A DNA stretch of 64,000 nucleotides from Heloderma charlesbogerti (taxonomy: Eukaryota > Chordata > Lepidosauria > Squamata > Helodermatidae): assembly GCA_026122225.1 (NCBI GenBank), contig JANEZZ010001492.1, positions 1,009,001-1,073,000 of the forward strand, in the 5' to 3' direction. How positions within the stretch are numbered: position 1 is the first letter of the stretch; the number at the start of each line of letters is the position of its first letter. Positions 34,907 to 46,373 of the stretch are shown piece by piece. The position numbers were made by a program, and so were the translations under genes. The notes beneath the pieces are model-generated. The model ran no database searches, was not told the origin of the DNA, and was given only the letters and a program-made list of their open reading frames with translations.

Positions 34907-36092
34907 CCTTGTTCCTCATTGCAGCCACCAGCAGCTTTTTGTTGGGGGAAAAACCAAGTGGTGGGGAGTGATCTGAAAATCTATGTAACATGCAGTTTGG
35001 CCAAGTAAAGAAAACTAAAGTTCTCTGCACTTCACAGGCTATGCTTTGGTATCTCTTCCACTTTTTATCTTTAATTAGACAGGAAAGCTATTTTAGATAG
35101 CAGTAGTATTTTATTATCCATTTTATTGCTGGCTTAACCAACATTCAAGCAGTTAAGTAACTGGCCCGTATAATGTCATACAATAATGGTAGCTGTGGGT
35201 TATATAGTGATTTTATATTTGTGTTAATTGTTAATAAATGCCTATTCTTTCTGCCTAGGGAATATTTGTGTTGTGGCTGTGCCTCTCTCCAATTGTTATA
35301 ATGGCTATTAATGTGTACTTTAGGTTGCACATTTCCGTCAAAAGACTCTGGAAGCGTATATGTACATAATAGGTTAACAAGGAAATGGTATCCAATCCAG
35401 CGACTTTGACCTTTGGGGCTAATCTTAATCCCACTTTATTCTTTTAGTTTAATTTACTGTTCAGTCTCTCCTCAGAAGCCAATTTAGGGTGTCACTTGAA
35501 CTAACAAATACTCTATTTAACCAGAAATTACTTTCCCTGTTGACATTATTATAACTGTTAGCTGCATTAAAGAAGGTGCTCTGAAGTCAATTTAAAATAC
35601 TCCAATAAAAAGCAAGCACACTTTCTTAAATGGTTTGGGGATCACATCTTAAACAGCTCCAACAACATTGCAGTTAAGCTTAAATGTGATGATGGAAACC
35701 AATTTATTGTCATGAAAGTTCATGAAAATAAATGGGCTTAAATCCATTAAATCTTTCCTTAACTTGCTTGTGGATTAGTCTAGCAACCAGAGCCTAAGGG
35801 AGTCTCCAAAGAACTCATACAGCACTAGCATTTCAACCAGTGAAAACTAATAAGCATATCATTCCCATCTGGCATCCTGTGTTCTGTGGTGGTTTGATGT
35901 TTGCCCTGAGGGTTCTTTGTGCAGAATGTATTCTCGATTTCCTCAGCTTCCCTTTGTGGTTTATAGGCAACAGTTGTGGGGGAGGGGGGAGGGAGGGGAA
36001 CTATGATAGTGCAGTATATTGTACTGATAGATGCATGGTATAGCATTGTCATTTGTGTGTTCACCCATGTTCTGTGTGGCAACTCTTTAGCC

Positions 36093-36209
36093 CAACCTCC
36101 CTCATAACCTGGTGCCCTCCAGATGTGTCAGACTACAACTCCCATCTGGCTGGGAATAATGGGAATTGCAGTCTGACTCATCTGGAGAGCACCAGTTTGG
36201 GGAAGGCTG
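36093..36209. mobile_element. hAT-type palindromic MITE (family A), perfect 8-bp duplication
   Basis: Ends CAACCTCCCTCATAACCTGG and, inverted, CAGCCTTCCCCAAACTGG. CTTTAGCC flanks it exactly on both sides (36085-36092 and 36210-36217). This is the clearest proof that family A moves with 8-bp target duplications. Confidence 0.88.
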
Positions 36210-36994
36210 CTTTAGCCTGTGAGATTCCACTTGTGTTTTTGAGTTGCCCCTCCTGTTATGAGCACAGCTACACAGGAGTGGTGGGGTTAGTCACAGCAGT
36301 GTGGACAGGGTTGCTCTTTTCATCACTCCTTCCTCTCCACATGGTCTGACTCATGTAAGGTCTTGACCAGTGGAGTTGAACCAAGCTGGACTGCTGCCTT
36401 AGCCAACTGCCCAGCACGTTTCACTGTACAGCCACCCACTCTTACCAGCTTCGCACATAAGGATAAGCTGTGCCCGGTGAGGGTAATTAGGGAAATTGGG
36501 TGCCATGCACATGACATGCACGGGAGCTGGTTAATAACCCACTGTGGCTTATTAACCACCTGTGCGGGTGTGAACTTGGTCTTAGAAGTAATCCTGTCCA
36601 CTTCTCACAGTGCACAGATGCCCACAGAATGTATTTTCTTTCAGGCTTCTGCCTTGACAATTCCATGCTATACTTACTTTAATGTTTATATCCAAATAGA
36701 AAGAAAAATCTGGACGGTGCTTTCCCTGCCCTTTGCAACATATATCAAAAGCATTTGATCAAACGGAAAGCATTTTGGCCCCATCTGCCTGAACTTAAGC
36801 ATACTTTTTAAACTTTTTAAAGAAATCAAATACCAGTGACCAGAGGGGGAGGAGGTCATTCACAAGTACATTCTGTGCTTTGAGTTTTTATGTCAGAGGG
36901 CACAGAGCATTTCGGAAGAATACATATTTCCAACAAGCCTAAAGAAGTTCAAATGAAGTGGACAGAAATTACCTTCTAGCTAAAAGAAGTCTTA

Positions 36995-37058
36995 AAGGCA
37001 CAATCCTATGCATCTTGTAGGACATTTTTCTGTCTAAACACGCACAGGATTCTGCCCT
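36995..37058. mobile_element. Shortened palindromic MITE (family B copy)
   Basis: GGCACAATCCTATGCATC to ACACGCACAGGATTCTGCC with the central CAGCATTCCCC arms deleted. Confidence 0.6.
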
Positions 37059-37524
37059 GAGAGTATATGTGTGTGCGCGCGTGCACCTGTGATGAAATAA
37101 ACTTGCTATTCTTAAAAATGTGTTGTCAAAGGTTGGAGTAATTACTAGAGTAAAATCTATCATTATCTCTTGAAGCACCCATCACTGAAGCCTTAGGGCA
37201 GTACAAAATTATATGCTGCCTCTTGCTTCTCTTTCATTTTTCATAATAGGACAGAACAATCCACTGGTCCCACTGGCTCACCTGAGACTTGCACAAGTTA
37301 ACCTGGGGATTTCTAGGATTACCTAATTTTTCGAGGTGGGGGGTTGTATATGATTCTTTGTTCAAGGAAAATAAAGATCTCCTTTGAATTTGCTTACAGA
37401 TTGAGAAAGAAATGAAGTTTTGTTCTTTATTCTACTAACACAGCATCTCCAAAAATTAAAGGCTGCCTAATATGTAGATACCCTTCAAAGCCTTAACAAA
37501 AACATATTGCAAACCCTCTAAGAG

Positions 37525-37875
37525 TGCAATCTTATGACGGCTAGACAGCCATAGGGTTTTTGGGTTTGGGGGAACCGACCTTGGAGCCAGTGCTCCGAGG
37601 TTGGTTCCCAGAAAACCACCTCCCCGCCCCCGCTGCCTCATAGGTGGTGCAGATCCTCCCAGAGGCGGGGACGGCGGAAGCATCATTATGACACTTCCTA
37701 TCCGTTAGTCCCCCCCCCAACTGCATCAGCTAGAGAGCCGAAATCACCTGTCTAGCCGATAATGCAGGGTGGCCAGAGTGCAGAGAAGATCCCCTCCTCT
37801 CTCCGCCCACCCTGCATTGGATAGGTGGTTACCTCCAAGTTTGGAGGCAACCACCTATCCCAATAGGCTTGCCCC
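37525..37875. mobile_element. GC-rich DNA element with CAATCCTAT-like ends (family B2 copy)
   Basis: GAGTGCAATCTTATGACGGC at the left; CCACCTATCCCAATAGGCTT at the right. It shares with 25172-25618 the CTAGACAGCCATAGG, GGGGAACCGACCTTGGAGCC, GAGGTTGGTTCCCAGA and CCTCCAAGTTTGGAGGC modules. Confidence 0.6.
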
Positions 37876-37936
37876 CTCCACTTGTTTCTTAGGGAGAAAG
37901 GCTCCTTGTAGTGTGAGAGATATTTGTTTTAGAATA

Positions 37937-39599
37937 CAGTCAGGGCCAGAAATATTGGATAACTGTTGGATAAGGATAACTGTTTTGGCAGTTGGCCTCT
38001 GTACACCACCACATTGAAGATGAAAGGAAACACACCCAGATGGGAGCGAAGTCAGGACTTTCAACTGTAATTCAAGGGGTTTGACAAAAGTGGGGCACTA
38101 ACCATTCAGGGAGTACAGCCAGTGTCATACACACACACCCATCGTTGGTGGCTCATAAGTAATGGAACAAACCAACATCATTTCAAACTTAAGGATCGCC
38201 TTTAATACCTGGATGAAAATCCTTTGCAGTCAATGACTGCCTGAAGTCTGGAACCCATGTACATGACCAATGCTGAGTTTCCTCCCTCGAGATGCTTTGC
38301 CAGGCCTTTACTGCAGCTGTCTTCAGCTGCTGCTTGTTTGTGGGTCTTTCTGCCTTCAGTCTTATCTTCAGTAAGTGAAAAGCATGCTCTATTGGGTTGA
38401 GATCAGGTGACTGACTTGGCCATTGAAGAACATCCCACTTCTTTGCCTTGAGAAACTCTGGGGTAGCTTTTGCTGTATGTTTTGGGTCATTATCCATCTG
38501 CAATATGAAGCGGCATCCTATCAGTTTGGCAGCATTCAGCTGAACCTGAGCAGAAAATATAGCTCTATACACTTCAGAATTCATCCTGCTGCTTTTATCA
38601 GCAGTCAGGTCATCAATAAACACCAGTGACCCGGTTCCATTGGCAGCCGTACATGCCCATGCCATAACAATGCCTCCACCATGTTTGACAGATAATGTGG
38701 TATGCTCTGGATCATGAGCTGTTCCTTTCCTTCTCCACACTTTTTCCTTCCCATCATTCTGGTACAAGTTAATCTTGGTTTCATCAGTCCAAAGAATCTT
38801 ATTCCAGAACTGGGGGGGCTTTTATAGGTGTTTGCTGACAAAGGCTAATCTGGCCTATCTGTTCTTGAGCATTACTAGTGGTTTGCACCTTGTTGTGAAG
38901 CCTCTGTATTTACATTCATAAAGCCATCCCTTGACTGTAGATGTTGACAATGACATGCCTACCTCCGCAAGAGCATTCTTGACCTGGCTAGATGTTGTGA
39001 AAGGGTTCCTCTTCACCATGAGCAGAATTCTGCGGTCATCCACTTTAGTTGTCTTCCGTGGCCTTCCAGGCCTTTTGCTGTTGCTGAGCTTGCCAGTTAA
39101 TTCCTTCTTTTTCAGGATATTCCAAACTGTTGTGTTGGCCACTCCCACTGTTTTTGCTATCTCTCTGATGGGTCTATGTTGTTTCCTCAGCCTAATGATG
39201 GCCTCCTTCACTCACATGGACACCTCTTTGGACCTCATGTTGGGAGTTCCAGTGAACAGCTACCAAATGCAAATGTAACACTCAGAACCACCTCCAGGCC
39301 TTTTATCTGCTTGATTGGTCATGAGGCACCCAGGAAACAGGCCACACCTGGCCATGCATCTGCTTGTCAGACATTCGTTCCATTACTTATGAGCCACCAA
39401 TGATGGGGTGTGTGTATATGCCACTGGCTGTACTTCCTGAATGATTAGTGCCCCACTTTTGTCACACCCCTTGAATTACAGCTGAAAGTCCTGACTTCGC
39501 TCCCATCTGGGTGTGTTTCCTTTCAACTTCAATGTGGTGGTGTACAGAGGCCAACTGCCAAAACAGTTATCCTTGTTCCAATATTTCTGGCCCTGACTG
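37937..39599 (-). mobile_element. Tc1-family DNA transposon, 1663 bp, full length
   Basis: Both ends are intact. CAGTCAGGGCCAGAAATATT starts each end in inverted order, and TA flanks it at 37935-37936 and 39600-39601, the Tc1/mariner target. The inverted repeats are long, about 225-235 bp, nearly identical; the left one has a short extra ATAACTGTTGG-like duplication near its tip. Long inverted repeats of this kind occur in the IR/DR Tc1 elements of vertebrates. The transposase pseudogene occupies the middle on the minus strand. It is the most complete autonomous-type element in the window. Confidence 0.95.
38189..39238 (-). pseudogene. Tc1 transposase pseudogene (three in-frame stops)
   Basis: This frame would encode a DD34E transposase of about 349 residues, which cuts and pastes the element by binding its inverted repeats. 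Reading from the ATG at 39238: MRSKEVSM, then a stop (TGA, 39214-39212), then a paired helix-turn-helix (IREIAKTVGVANTTVWNILK) and a GRPR-type linker (KRPGRPRKTTK). A TAG follows at 38857-38855 and a TAA at 38824-38822. Beyond that the catalytic core is open: WTDETKINLY (first Asp), LQMDNDPKHTAK (second Asp) and SPDLNPIEHAF (Glu), with 34 residues between second Asp and Glu. There is no frameshift in 350 codons. It cannot make full-length protein as it stands. Confidence 0.93.
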
Positions 39600-39692
39600 T
39601 ATTTTCATTGTTTAAAAAGGCAGGAAAAGAATGGGATAGGATGCTACAAAAGTAAGAACCAGAGAAGGTAAAAAACCATCCTGACTGCAAAG

Positions 39693-40012
39693 CAGAGGTG
39701 GGCAACCTTTTTTCTGTCAAGGGCTGCATTCCCTCATGGGTCATCTGTCATGGGGTGCATGTCGGTGGTAGGGAGGGTCAAAGCTGGTGGAGGGCAGGGC
39801 CAGAATCAAAAGTGCGTGGATCACCCCTTTCTCTCTGACACCCCTTTTTTTCTCCTCTCCCCCTCTCTCTTTCTGACATCACTCTCTTTCTCTCTCTCTT
39901 TTCCTTCCCACCCAGTAGGCTGCCTAGGAAGGGATAGCTTGCTCTTGCTAGAGGTGTGATTGCACGCAGAGGGCTGCAGGCGGACCTAGGGCCACAGATT
40001 GCCCCAGCCCTG
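39693..40012. mobile_element. hAT-type DNA element, 320 bp
   Basis: Ends CAGAGGTGGGCAACCTTTTT and, inverted, CAGGGCTGGGGCAATCTG. Flanks CTGCAAAG and CCCTAAAG agree 5 of 8. A pyrimidine-rich TCTCTCTTT stretch fills the middle. It lies 93 bp from the Tc1 end. Confidence 0.6.
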
Positions 40013-40489
40013 CCCTAAAGGTTGGACATTAAACAAAAATAATGCCATTGCATGTATCTAACCATTTAAATATCTTTATAAGGCTTTCTGATGCTGAAGT
40101 TGTTAACCTCAGATGTGAAAAATATGGACCGTCCTTTCAAAATTCATCCTTTTAGTATCTATTGATATACTGAGTATTTTGACTCATGTTCTCCAATGAG
40201 GCACAAAATGCCATTTATTGATACTGCTGCTGAGACCAGCTCTCAGAGCCCATGGGACATGCCCATCCTGCTATGCTGCATGTTATTTGCAAAACCACTG
40301 AAACACTGTCCTGCCTAGTGTTGGATTCTGAGAGTTGTACAAATGTGTTACTAGGAACTGGTCACCTCCAAATTTCGTGGGGTCTGTGACAAGGCTGCTC
40401 ACCCAAATTCAGAATTATATACCTACTGGTTTAATAAACCATCTTTTAGCAGTCGTGTTTTCGAAATACTTTTATATTCTACATGGGGT

Positions 40490-41053
40490 TACCCTTGAAG
40501 ATGGTTCGGAAGCTGCAGCTGGTGCAGAACACGTGGCTCGCCTGATTAAAGACAGCTGCCAGCGTGATAACATCACGAACATGAAGGAGTTGCACTGGTT
40601 ACCAGTTGCTTTCCGGGCCAAATTCAAGGTGTTGGTTTTGACCTTTACAACCCTATATGGTTCCAGCCCAGCCTATCTCAAGGAGCGCCTCCAGCAACAC
40701 CAGACAGGCCGCTCAACAAGATGAGCCTCAGATGGCCTTCTCTCTGTCCAATCAGCCAGGACAGCTAGGCTGGTGAGGATGAGGGAGAAGGCTTTCTCTG
40801 TGGTGGCCCCCACTCTGTGGTAACCCCTCCCTAGGGAACTTTGCCATGCCCCCTCTTTAATGAGCTTCCGCCATGCATTGAAAACTTGGTTGTTTAGGCA
40901 GGCATTTGGGGTGGGCTAGGGAAATTTTAGAAAATGATGTTTTAATGTGTAATTTTATTGTTTTTAAACTGTTTGTATTATTGTATACCGCCCAGAGTGG
41001 CCGGGTGACTGGCCAGATGGGCGATTAAGAAATTTAATAAATAAATAAATAAA
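40490..41053 (+). mobile_element. L2-like LINE 3' end
   Basis: The plus strand encodes broken RT C-terminal pieces (VRKLQLVQNT-like, LHWLPVAFRAKFKVLVLTFT) then GAAGGCTTTCTCTGTGGTGG. The 3'UTR ends TACCGCCCAGAGTGGCCGGG and a (AAAT)n tail. Confidence 0.8.
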
Positions 41054-41065
41054 TTATACCTCTAA

Positions 41066-41155
41066 CAGTGCAATCCTATATATGTCTTCTCAAAAGTACG
41101 TCCCACTGAGTTCAATGGGGCTACCCCCCAGGTAAGTGTACACAGGATTGTAGCC
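41066..41155. mobile_element. Palindromic MITE (family C), TAA duplication
   Basis: CAGTGCAATCCTATATATGT to ACACAGGATTGTAGCC with the AAGTACGTCCCACTGAGTTC / inverse core. TAA flanks both sides (41063-41065 and 41156-41158). It inserted just behind the L2-like tail. Confidence 0.75.
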
Positions 41156-41465
41156 TAATTTAGTTTAATTGTATGATGGCTTTTGAAGCCATTTGACTAT
41201 CTGCTAACTATTTTATCTGATCTTATCCTTGTGCCTAATGATTGGCAAACTAATGTGTATAATTATTTAACAGTGCCTGAAGGTATGCTTCTTCCTTCTG
41301 CCAACCACTGGTGTTTTTACAGACTTTATTAACTATGGCTTCCAAACTCAGCCTCGCTGAGAAAAAAGGTTTTTTGAACAACAAATTAAAATGGTCCAAA
41401 TCATAAAATCTTCAACTATGTTTTAAACAAATTCCCCCCCCCATCTGTATTTATAGTGGTCTACA

Positions 41466-41552
41466 GTTGTTGTTGTTCAGTCGTTAAGTCGTGTCCGACT
41501 CTTCATGACCCCATGGACCATAGCATGCCAGGCCTTTCTGTCCTGCGCTCTC
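41466..41552. mobile_element. BovB LINE fragment
   Basis: GTTGTTGTTCAGTCGTTAAG, then TCGTGTCCGACTCTTCATGA and CCCCATGGACCATAGCATGC are the familiar BovB/Bov-A signature found in squamates and ruminants. Only about 87 bp remain. Confidence 0.85.
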
Positions 41553-42039
41553 TCACATTCCTCTAAAAATGTATTCTGTATTTGAATGATTGGATCTATT
41601 TGTTATTGCCTTGCAGTACCAGACACTCAGGGCATCTCTACACCTCCAGTTTATTACACATTCATGATTGGCCACTCACTGAATTGTGCAGGTCCATTAC
41701 ATGACATCATCGTCCAGTCATTTCCGCCCACCTATCTCGTGTTTTCCACAAATGGAAAAAATGTGTTAATTTTCCAAATATGCATAACTGGAGCACCATG
41801 CCCTCCCCATGTATTTCTCCCCTAGTTTGAATGAACTGCTGTGTGTTGGCAGCTGTGGGCAGTTGTTTTGGGTCGTTGGGGTATGGTCATGATGGCGAAA
41901 ACAGTGACGATGGGCTGTGGGGTGTGTCACCTTCCCACGCCTGTGCCATTTTGGGTTCTCATCATTTTCAGCCTGCAGCGTTCTGAATAAGGCGGCAGGT
42001 CAGCAGACCAGCAGGTCAGCATAGTGGCATGCTGGCCTT

Positions 42040-42725
42040 CTGACCTGCTGAGATGCCCCCCCGCTGTGCACTCCCAGCGAGTAAAAAGCTGAGTAAATGG
42101 CAGACATTGTCAAAAACACTGAACGGGGAGGTGAGGGGGTCCAGGGAAATCAGTGAGGGGGATGTCTGCGTGTCAGTCTCCATCCACCAGTAACGTGCAA
42201 GGAGAAGGAAAGGGGCAGGAACCAGGGAGGAATTATCGCTACACCCCGAGTGCATGTAATGCTTCTTCACAGAAAACTGACCTCCCCTGAAGTCGGAGGT
42301 GACCGCCTATCCAATGCAAGGTGGAAGCAGCATGGAGGAGAGGATTCCCTCCGTGCTGCAGCTGCCCTGCACTTTGCCTTAGACACATGTTTTCATGCAC
42401 CTAAGTTGGGCTTCGGGGAGGGGCTGGGAATGGGGCTAGAGACCACATAGGAAGCTGCCTAAAACAGCTTCCATGATCTCCTCCCATCCCTGCCCCCAGG
42501 AACGCCCCATTTTCACACCTCCGTGATCCATGTTACTCACGCAGAGGCTGTGGCGGTGCGCTTCTCTCATCCCTGGCTATGAGGGGGTGGGGAGCACGGT
42601 TTCCCGGCTATGAGCTCGTAGCACTGTCTCAAGCTCTTAGCTGGGAAACTGAAAAATCCTATCTCCCTCAGATGCTGTCTAAGGAACATAGGATTGCTCT
42701 CTAAATGTGCATAGAATTGCACCCT
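42040..42725. other. GC-rich stretch, possibly a decayed family B2 element
   Basis: It contains CCTCCCCTGAAGTCGGAGGT and GACCGCCTATCCAATGCAAG, which resemble the modules of 25172 and 37525, and ends AACATAGGATTGCTC. The interior is not alignable by eye, so the assignment is weak. Confidence 0.35.
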
Positions 42726-43084
42726 TAATATATTAATCTAGCTATGGTTTCCACCTCTTAGGCTCATCTCTCCATATGTATTCTGTCTGAGCAAGAATGG
42801 ACAAAAAGAAAAAAAAACACAGTTAATCTGGAAGGGTTATCTTCTCGTTTTTCTCCTTTAAGCAAACAAGGAGGAATGCATAAATGTTTACAGAAAGGGC
42901 TATTTGAAAGCAGAGTATAGTAGTCTTTTCTCAGAGTCTATAGTGGTCTCCACTGGAGCCATCTGTTAAATTTGAATTGCAGAATTTGTAGACTTTCCAA
43001 GTCATTCAATCATTCTATAAGGAACCCCCACATTATGTTCCAGTGAACAAACCAACTTGGGTAATATTCCTGGTTAACTTGCCC

Positions 43085-43250
43085 TTGGCTATTATTTATT
43101 TATTTTTGCATTTATTTAATCCGTTTCTTAGCCACCTTTCAGACCACAGTCTTCCCAAGGTGGCCTACAGAATGAACATAATACAAAAAACATAATAAAC
43201 TCATATTAAATATAAACAATTTTTAAAAAGACCAGTTCCAATACAATACA
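43085..43250 (-). mobile_element. L2-like LINE 3' tail (minus strand)
   Basis: TATTTATTTATTTTTGCATT followed by TTTCTTAGCCACCTTTCAGA and AAGGTGGCCTACAGAATGAA, the inverse of a LINE tail like those at 9092 and 62820. Confidence 0.6.
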
Positions 43251-45109
43251 GTTTTATGGCTATCTTTATCACATATACCACCAACATCCCCCAAACCAAC
43301 TGACTCTTATGATTTTGAGTACTGAAGAGTATTCCTCTATTTGGCTTTCATATCCTTTTTTTTTTTTTTTCATTGCCTCATTTCTCTTTCATTTCCTTGC
43401 TCTAATATGCTTTCTGTAAGCAGTAACAACTCAGGAAACCATCATAAAAATTCAAATGAAGCAGGAGTTCAAACTGTGTGGCTTCAGTGCTCTCACTGGG
43501 TGCATGTAAATGAAAGCTTCAAACCTCTCACAAATAGAATTCTTCTCAAAGTGAGAGAAATTTTATGTTTGTGCCAAACATCTTTCTGCTTATAGGAGGG
43601 ATACCATCATATGCCTCTTCCAGAATGATGCATGGCTATATAAAATATCATGCTAAATAAGTAAGAGATATCTTTTGCTTCAAACAGACACCGCATCCCT
43701 TTCTGTTTGATCAAAGCACTACTATGCGATTGAACCTCTGAGAGATTGGCTTGAACAATGAATTATTACTTTGTGAAATTGGGGAAAGCTTGGCAAACTC
43801 TCCATGCAAATTTAGTTTTATTTATAAAATGTCTACTGGGATGTCATGTGGTTTACAGTGAGGCTGTTGAATTAATAAAAGAGCTTTTTTCTCCGCACAT
43901 ATTTCTGATTCAGTGTCCATATGCTATAGTCTAAAAGGCTAAAGGTTTTCAAACACATTTAACAACAACGTGCTAAGGGAAAGCAAACGCTTGCCAAAAC
44001 TAATATTTTGCCCCTTTTTTGCAGCCTCTTAGATTTACATTGAAAGCTAAGGATATGAAGTGTGATCATTTAGTGTGTTTTTGGTTATTGTTTGACATGC
44101 CTTGGAATAGGAAACAAAAGTGCTGGTGTTAGCAGCTCTTGCATGTTTTCTGGTTTCAGTTATCGTATGAATGTGTTCTCTTGGCTAATGTACGACTTAC
44201 CTGCTTGCCACTTCCCCAAGTTTTGAGAAGTCCAAGGGTAGCATGATCGGGTTGAGTTTCCTTTGGATGACAGAGCACTGGAGACCTATGATACGTTTAA
44301 CATTTCTTTTATTTACAGGTATATATGAAGAGGACATTGGAAGCAATAAGCTCCTACAGGAGGCAGCAAAACTGTTGATCCTGCATCTGACACTCAAAGA
44401 GAGCAACTGCTGGGGCATTAAGCCCTCTTAGAGTACTTGCAGACTAGTTAAACCTACAGCTCTGTCTCTGACTTTCTTTCTAGATTCAAGCTTATTTCTC
44501 TGGCCCTCCCACTACCTGTAATAAGTATCACATTCCAAAGGCAGGGAAGAATGATTACCAGGACCTTAATAAAAACATCTATAGTCATTAAGGAACACTG
44601 ATGTTCTTTTTTCAAGTCCTGGCTTACCCATTAGGAGATGAAACCATTGCAATCAGCCTATTTATGCTAATCAAGACAGCAAATCTCATCATACTGTTCT
44701 TCCACTTATATCTTCAGCCCCTGATTATTTGAGATAATTCAGCTGATCCAGCATGGAGACAGTTCTATCTCCTATTATTTCAAGAACCTCAATGCAAGTT
44801 GCTGGTCTCCATTTATCAGTGGCAAACTTTCATCACCACTATCTTGAGATACATTCATATAAATAGGCATGAAACTGTTTCCCAAGGTTATCCTGCCCAT
44901 GGGAATCTACTTTGGAGTCTTATGCATTTCACAAGAGAGTTCTATGTGTTTGGCCTCGGGGGGGGGGGTGTTTCTTCACTTTGGGTAGACCACTGCAAGT
45001 CCTATGTAACTTCTGAACTGTATTTCACCTTATTTCTCTAACAAACTCTCCTAATACATACATAATGGGTGGGATTCAACATAGTTCCTCTGTGAATGGT
45101 AGAGTCGCA

Positions 45110-45422
45110 GACCTGGTTCACATGTAACAACAACCCAGAATATGGGCTGAGTATTGGTTGTTGTTGAATTGTGGGTCATCATTACATGCGAACCCTGCAA
45201 TATAGTTTAACTATGGGTTGTAACCACAAAAAACCCAGCGTTCAGAGCCCAACAACAAGCCATGGGTTCTCATCCTGAGTTGTTCGTGGTTAACAACCCA
45301 GAATTAAACCATAGTGCAAGGTTTGCATATTATGATAACCCATGATTCAACAACAACCCACAATTCAGTCACAACCCATACTCAACACATAGGCTGGGTT
45401 GTTGTTACATGTAAATGAGACC
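45110..45422. mobile_element. Foldback DNA element rich in AACAACCCA
   Basis: Left arm GACCTGGTTCACATGTAACA then ACAACCCA; right arm, inverted, GTGGTCTCATTTACATGTAA then CAACAACCCA. The interior carries further inverted AACCCATG / CATGGGTT units. No target duplication found. Non-coding. Confidence 0.65.
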
Positions 45423-46373
45423 ACAGAAGGCTTACTTCTGTTCATAGAGAACCATGCTTGATCCCACCCAATATAAGGAAACTGCTCAATACTGCAATAC
45501 TAATATGGCTTAATTTTAAAAACTGCACAGAAGCTAGGGTTTATAAGGAAGCGGGTCCAAAAGAAATGAAAGTGTGGTCTAAAACAATGATGGTTAATGG
45601 CCAGCCTGCAAGCCTAATCTAGCCTCCTACCATATCCCCACTTAAATTTTGTTTGTTATGTTCTGGCACTTCTTGAGCCTATACACTTCATAACTGTGGA
45701 GGTCTTTTTGATAATAGAATAGGCTTTATAAAGGAGGCTAACTACTGCTGTGGGGGCCAGTTTGCACAGCAAAACTGGTGCCTGGACCACTGCCTGGAGA
45801 ACACAGTGGACCCTGAGATTGGAGAAGATGGACAACCCTGGTCTACAATACAATTGCCACTAATGGGCAAAATAAAGCTTCAGACACTTGGTTATGCTGC
45901 TACACCTATCACATTCCAGTATGACCCAAGGTTTATCGTTGCAATAGTTTGTAATGAAAGCAATATTGCTTTTAGTATAGGTGCCAGTCTCTCACAGGCC
46001 AGAGAGGGCTGATTTTTCAACTTTCTCATTCATTTATTACATTAATTAACATGAATGCAACTCCCATGTCATGAAACCAGATCTCCCTCTAATGGAAGAC
46101 AATGGCAAATTTCCCGTTGACCTCAGTGGAAGTGGGAGTAGGTCCAATGTTTTTATATTTTATACTTTAAAGAGATCATCAGAAATACTGTGATCAGAAA
46201 TTCTCCATTATGTGTGAAGCATTACAAGTGGCTACAGAGTGCAATGACCATAATTAATTGTTTAAATGGTGCAGATTTTTCTGTTAATTAATATCTGTAT
46301 TTCTGTTATGCAGGAAAATGTATGAGCACCTCCTTACATATTACATGACTCTGGTGGCAGATAAATGTGGATA

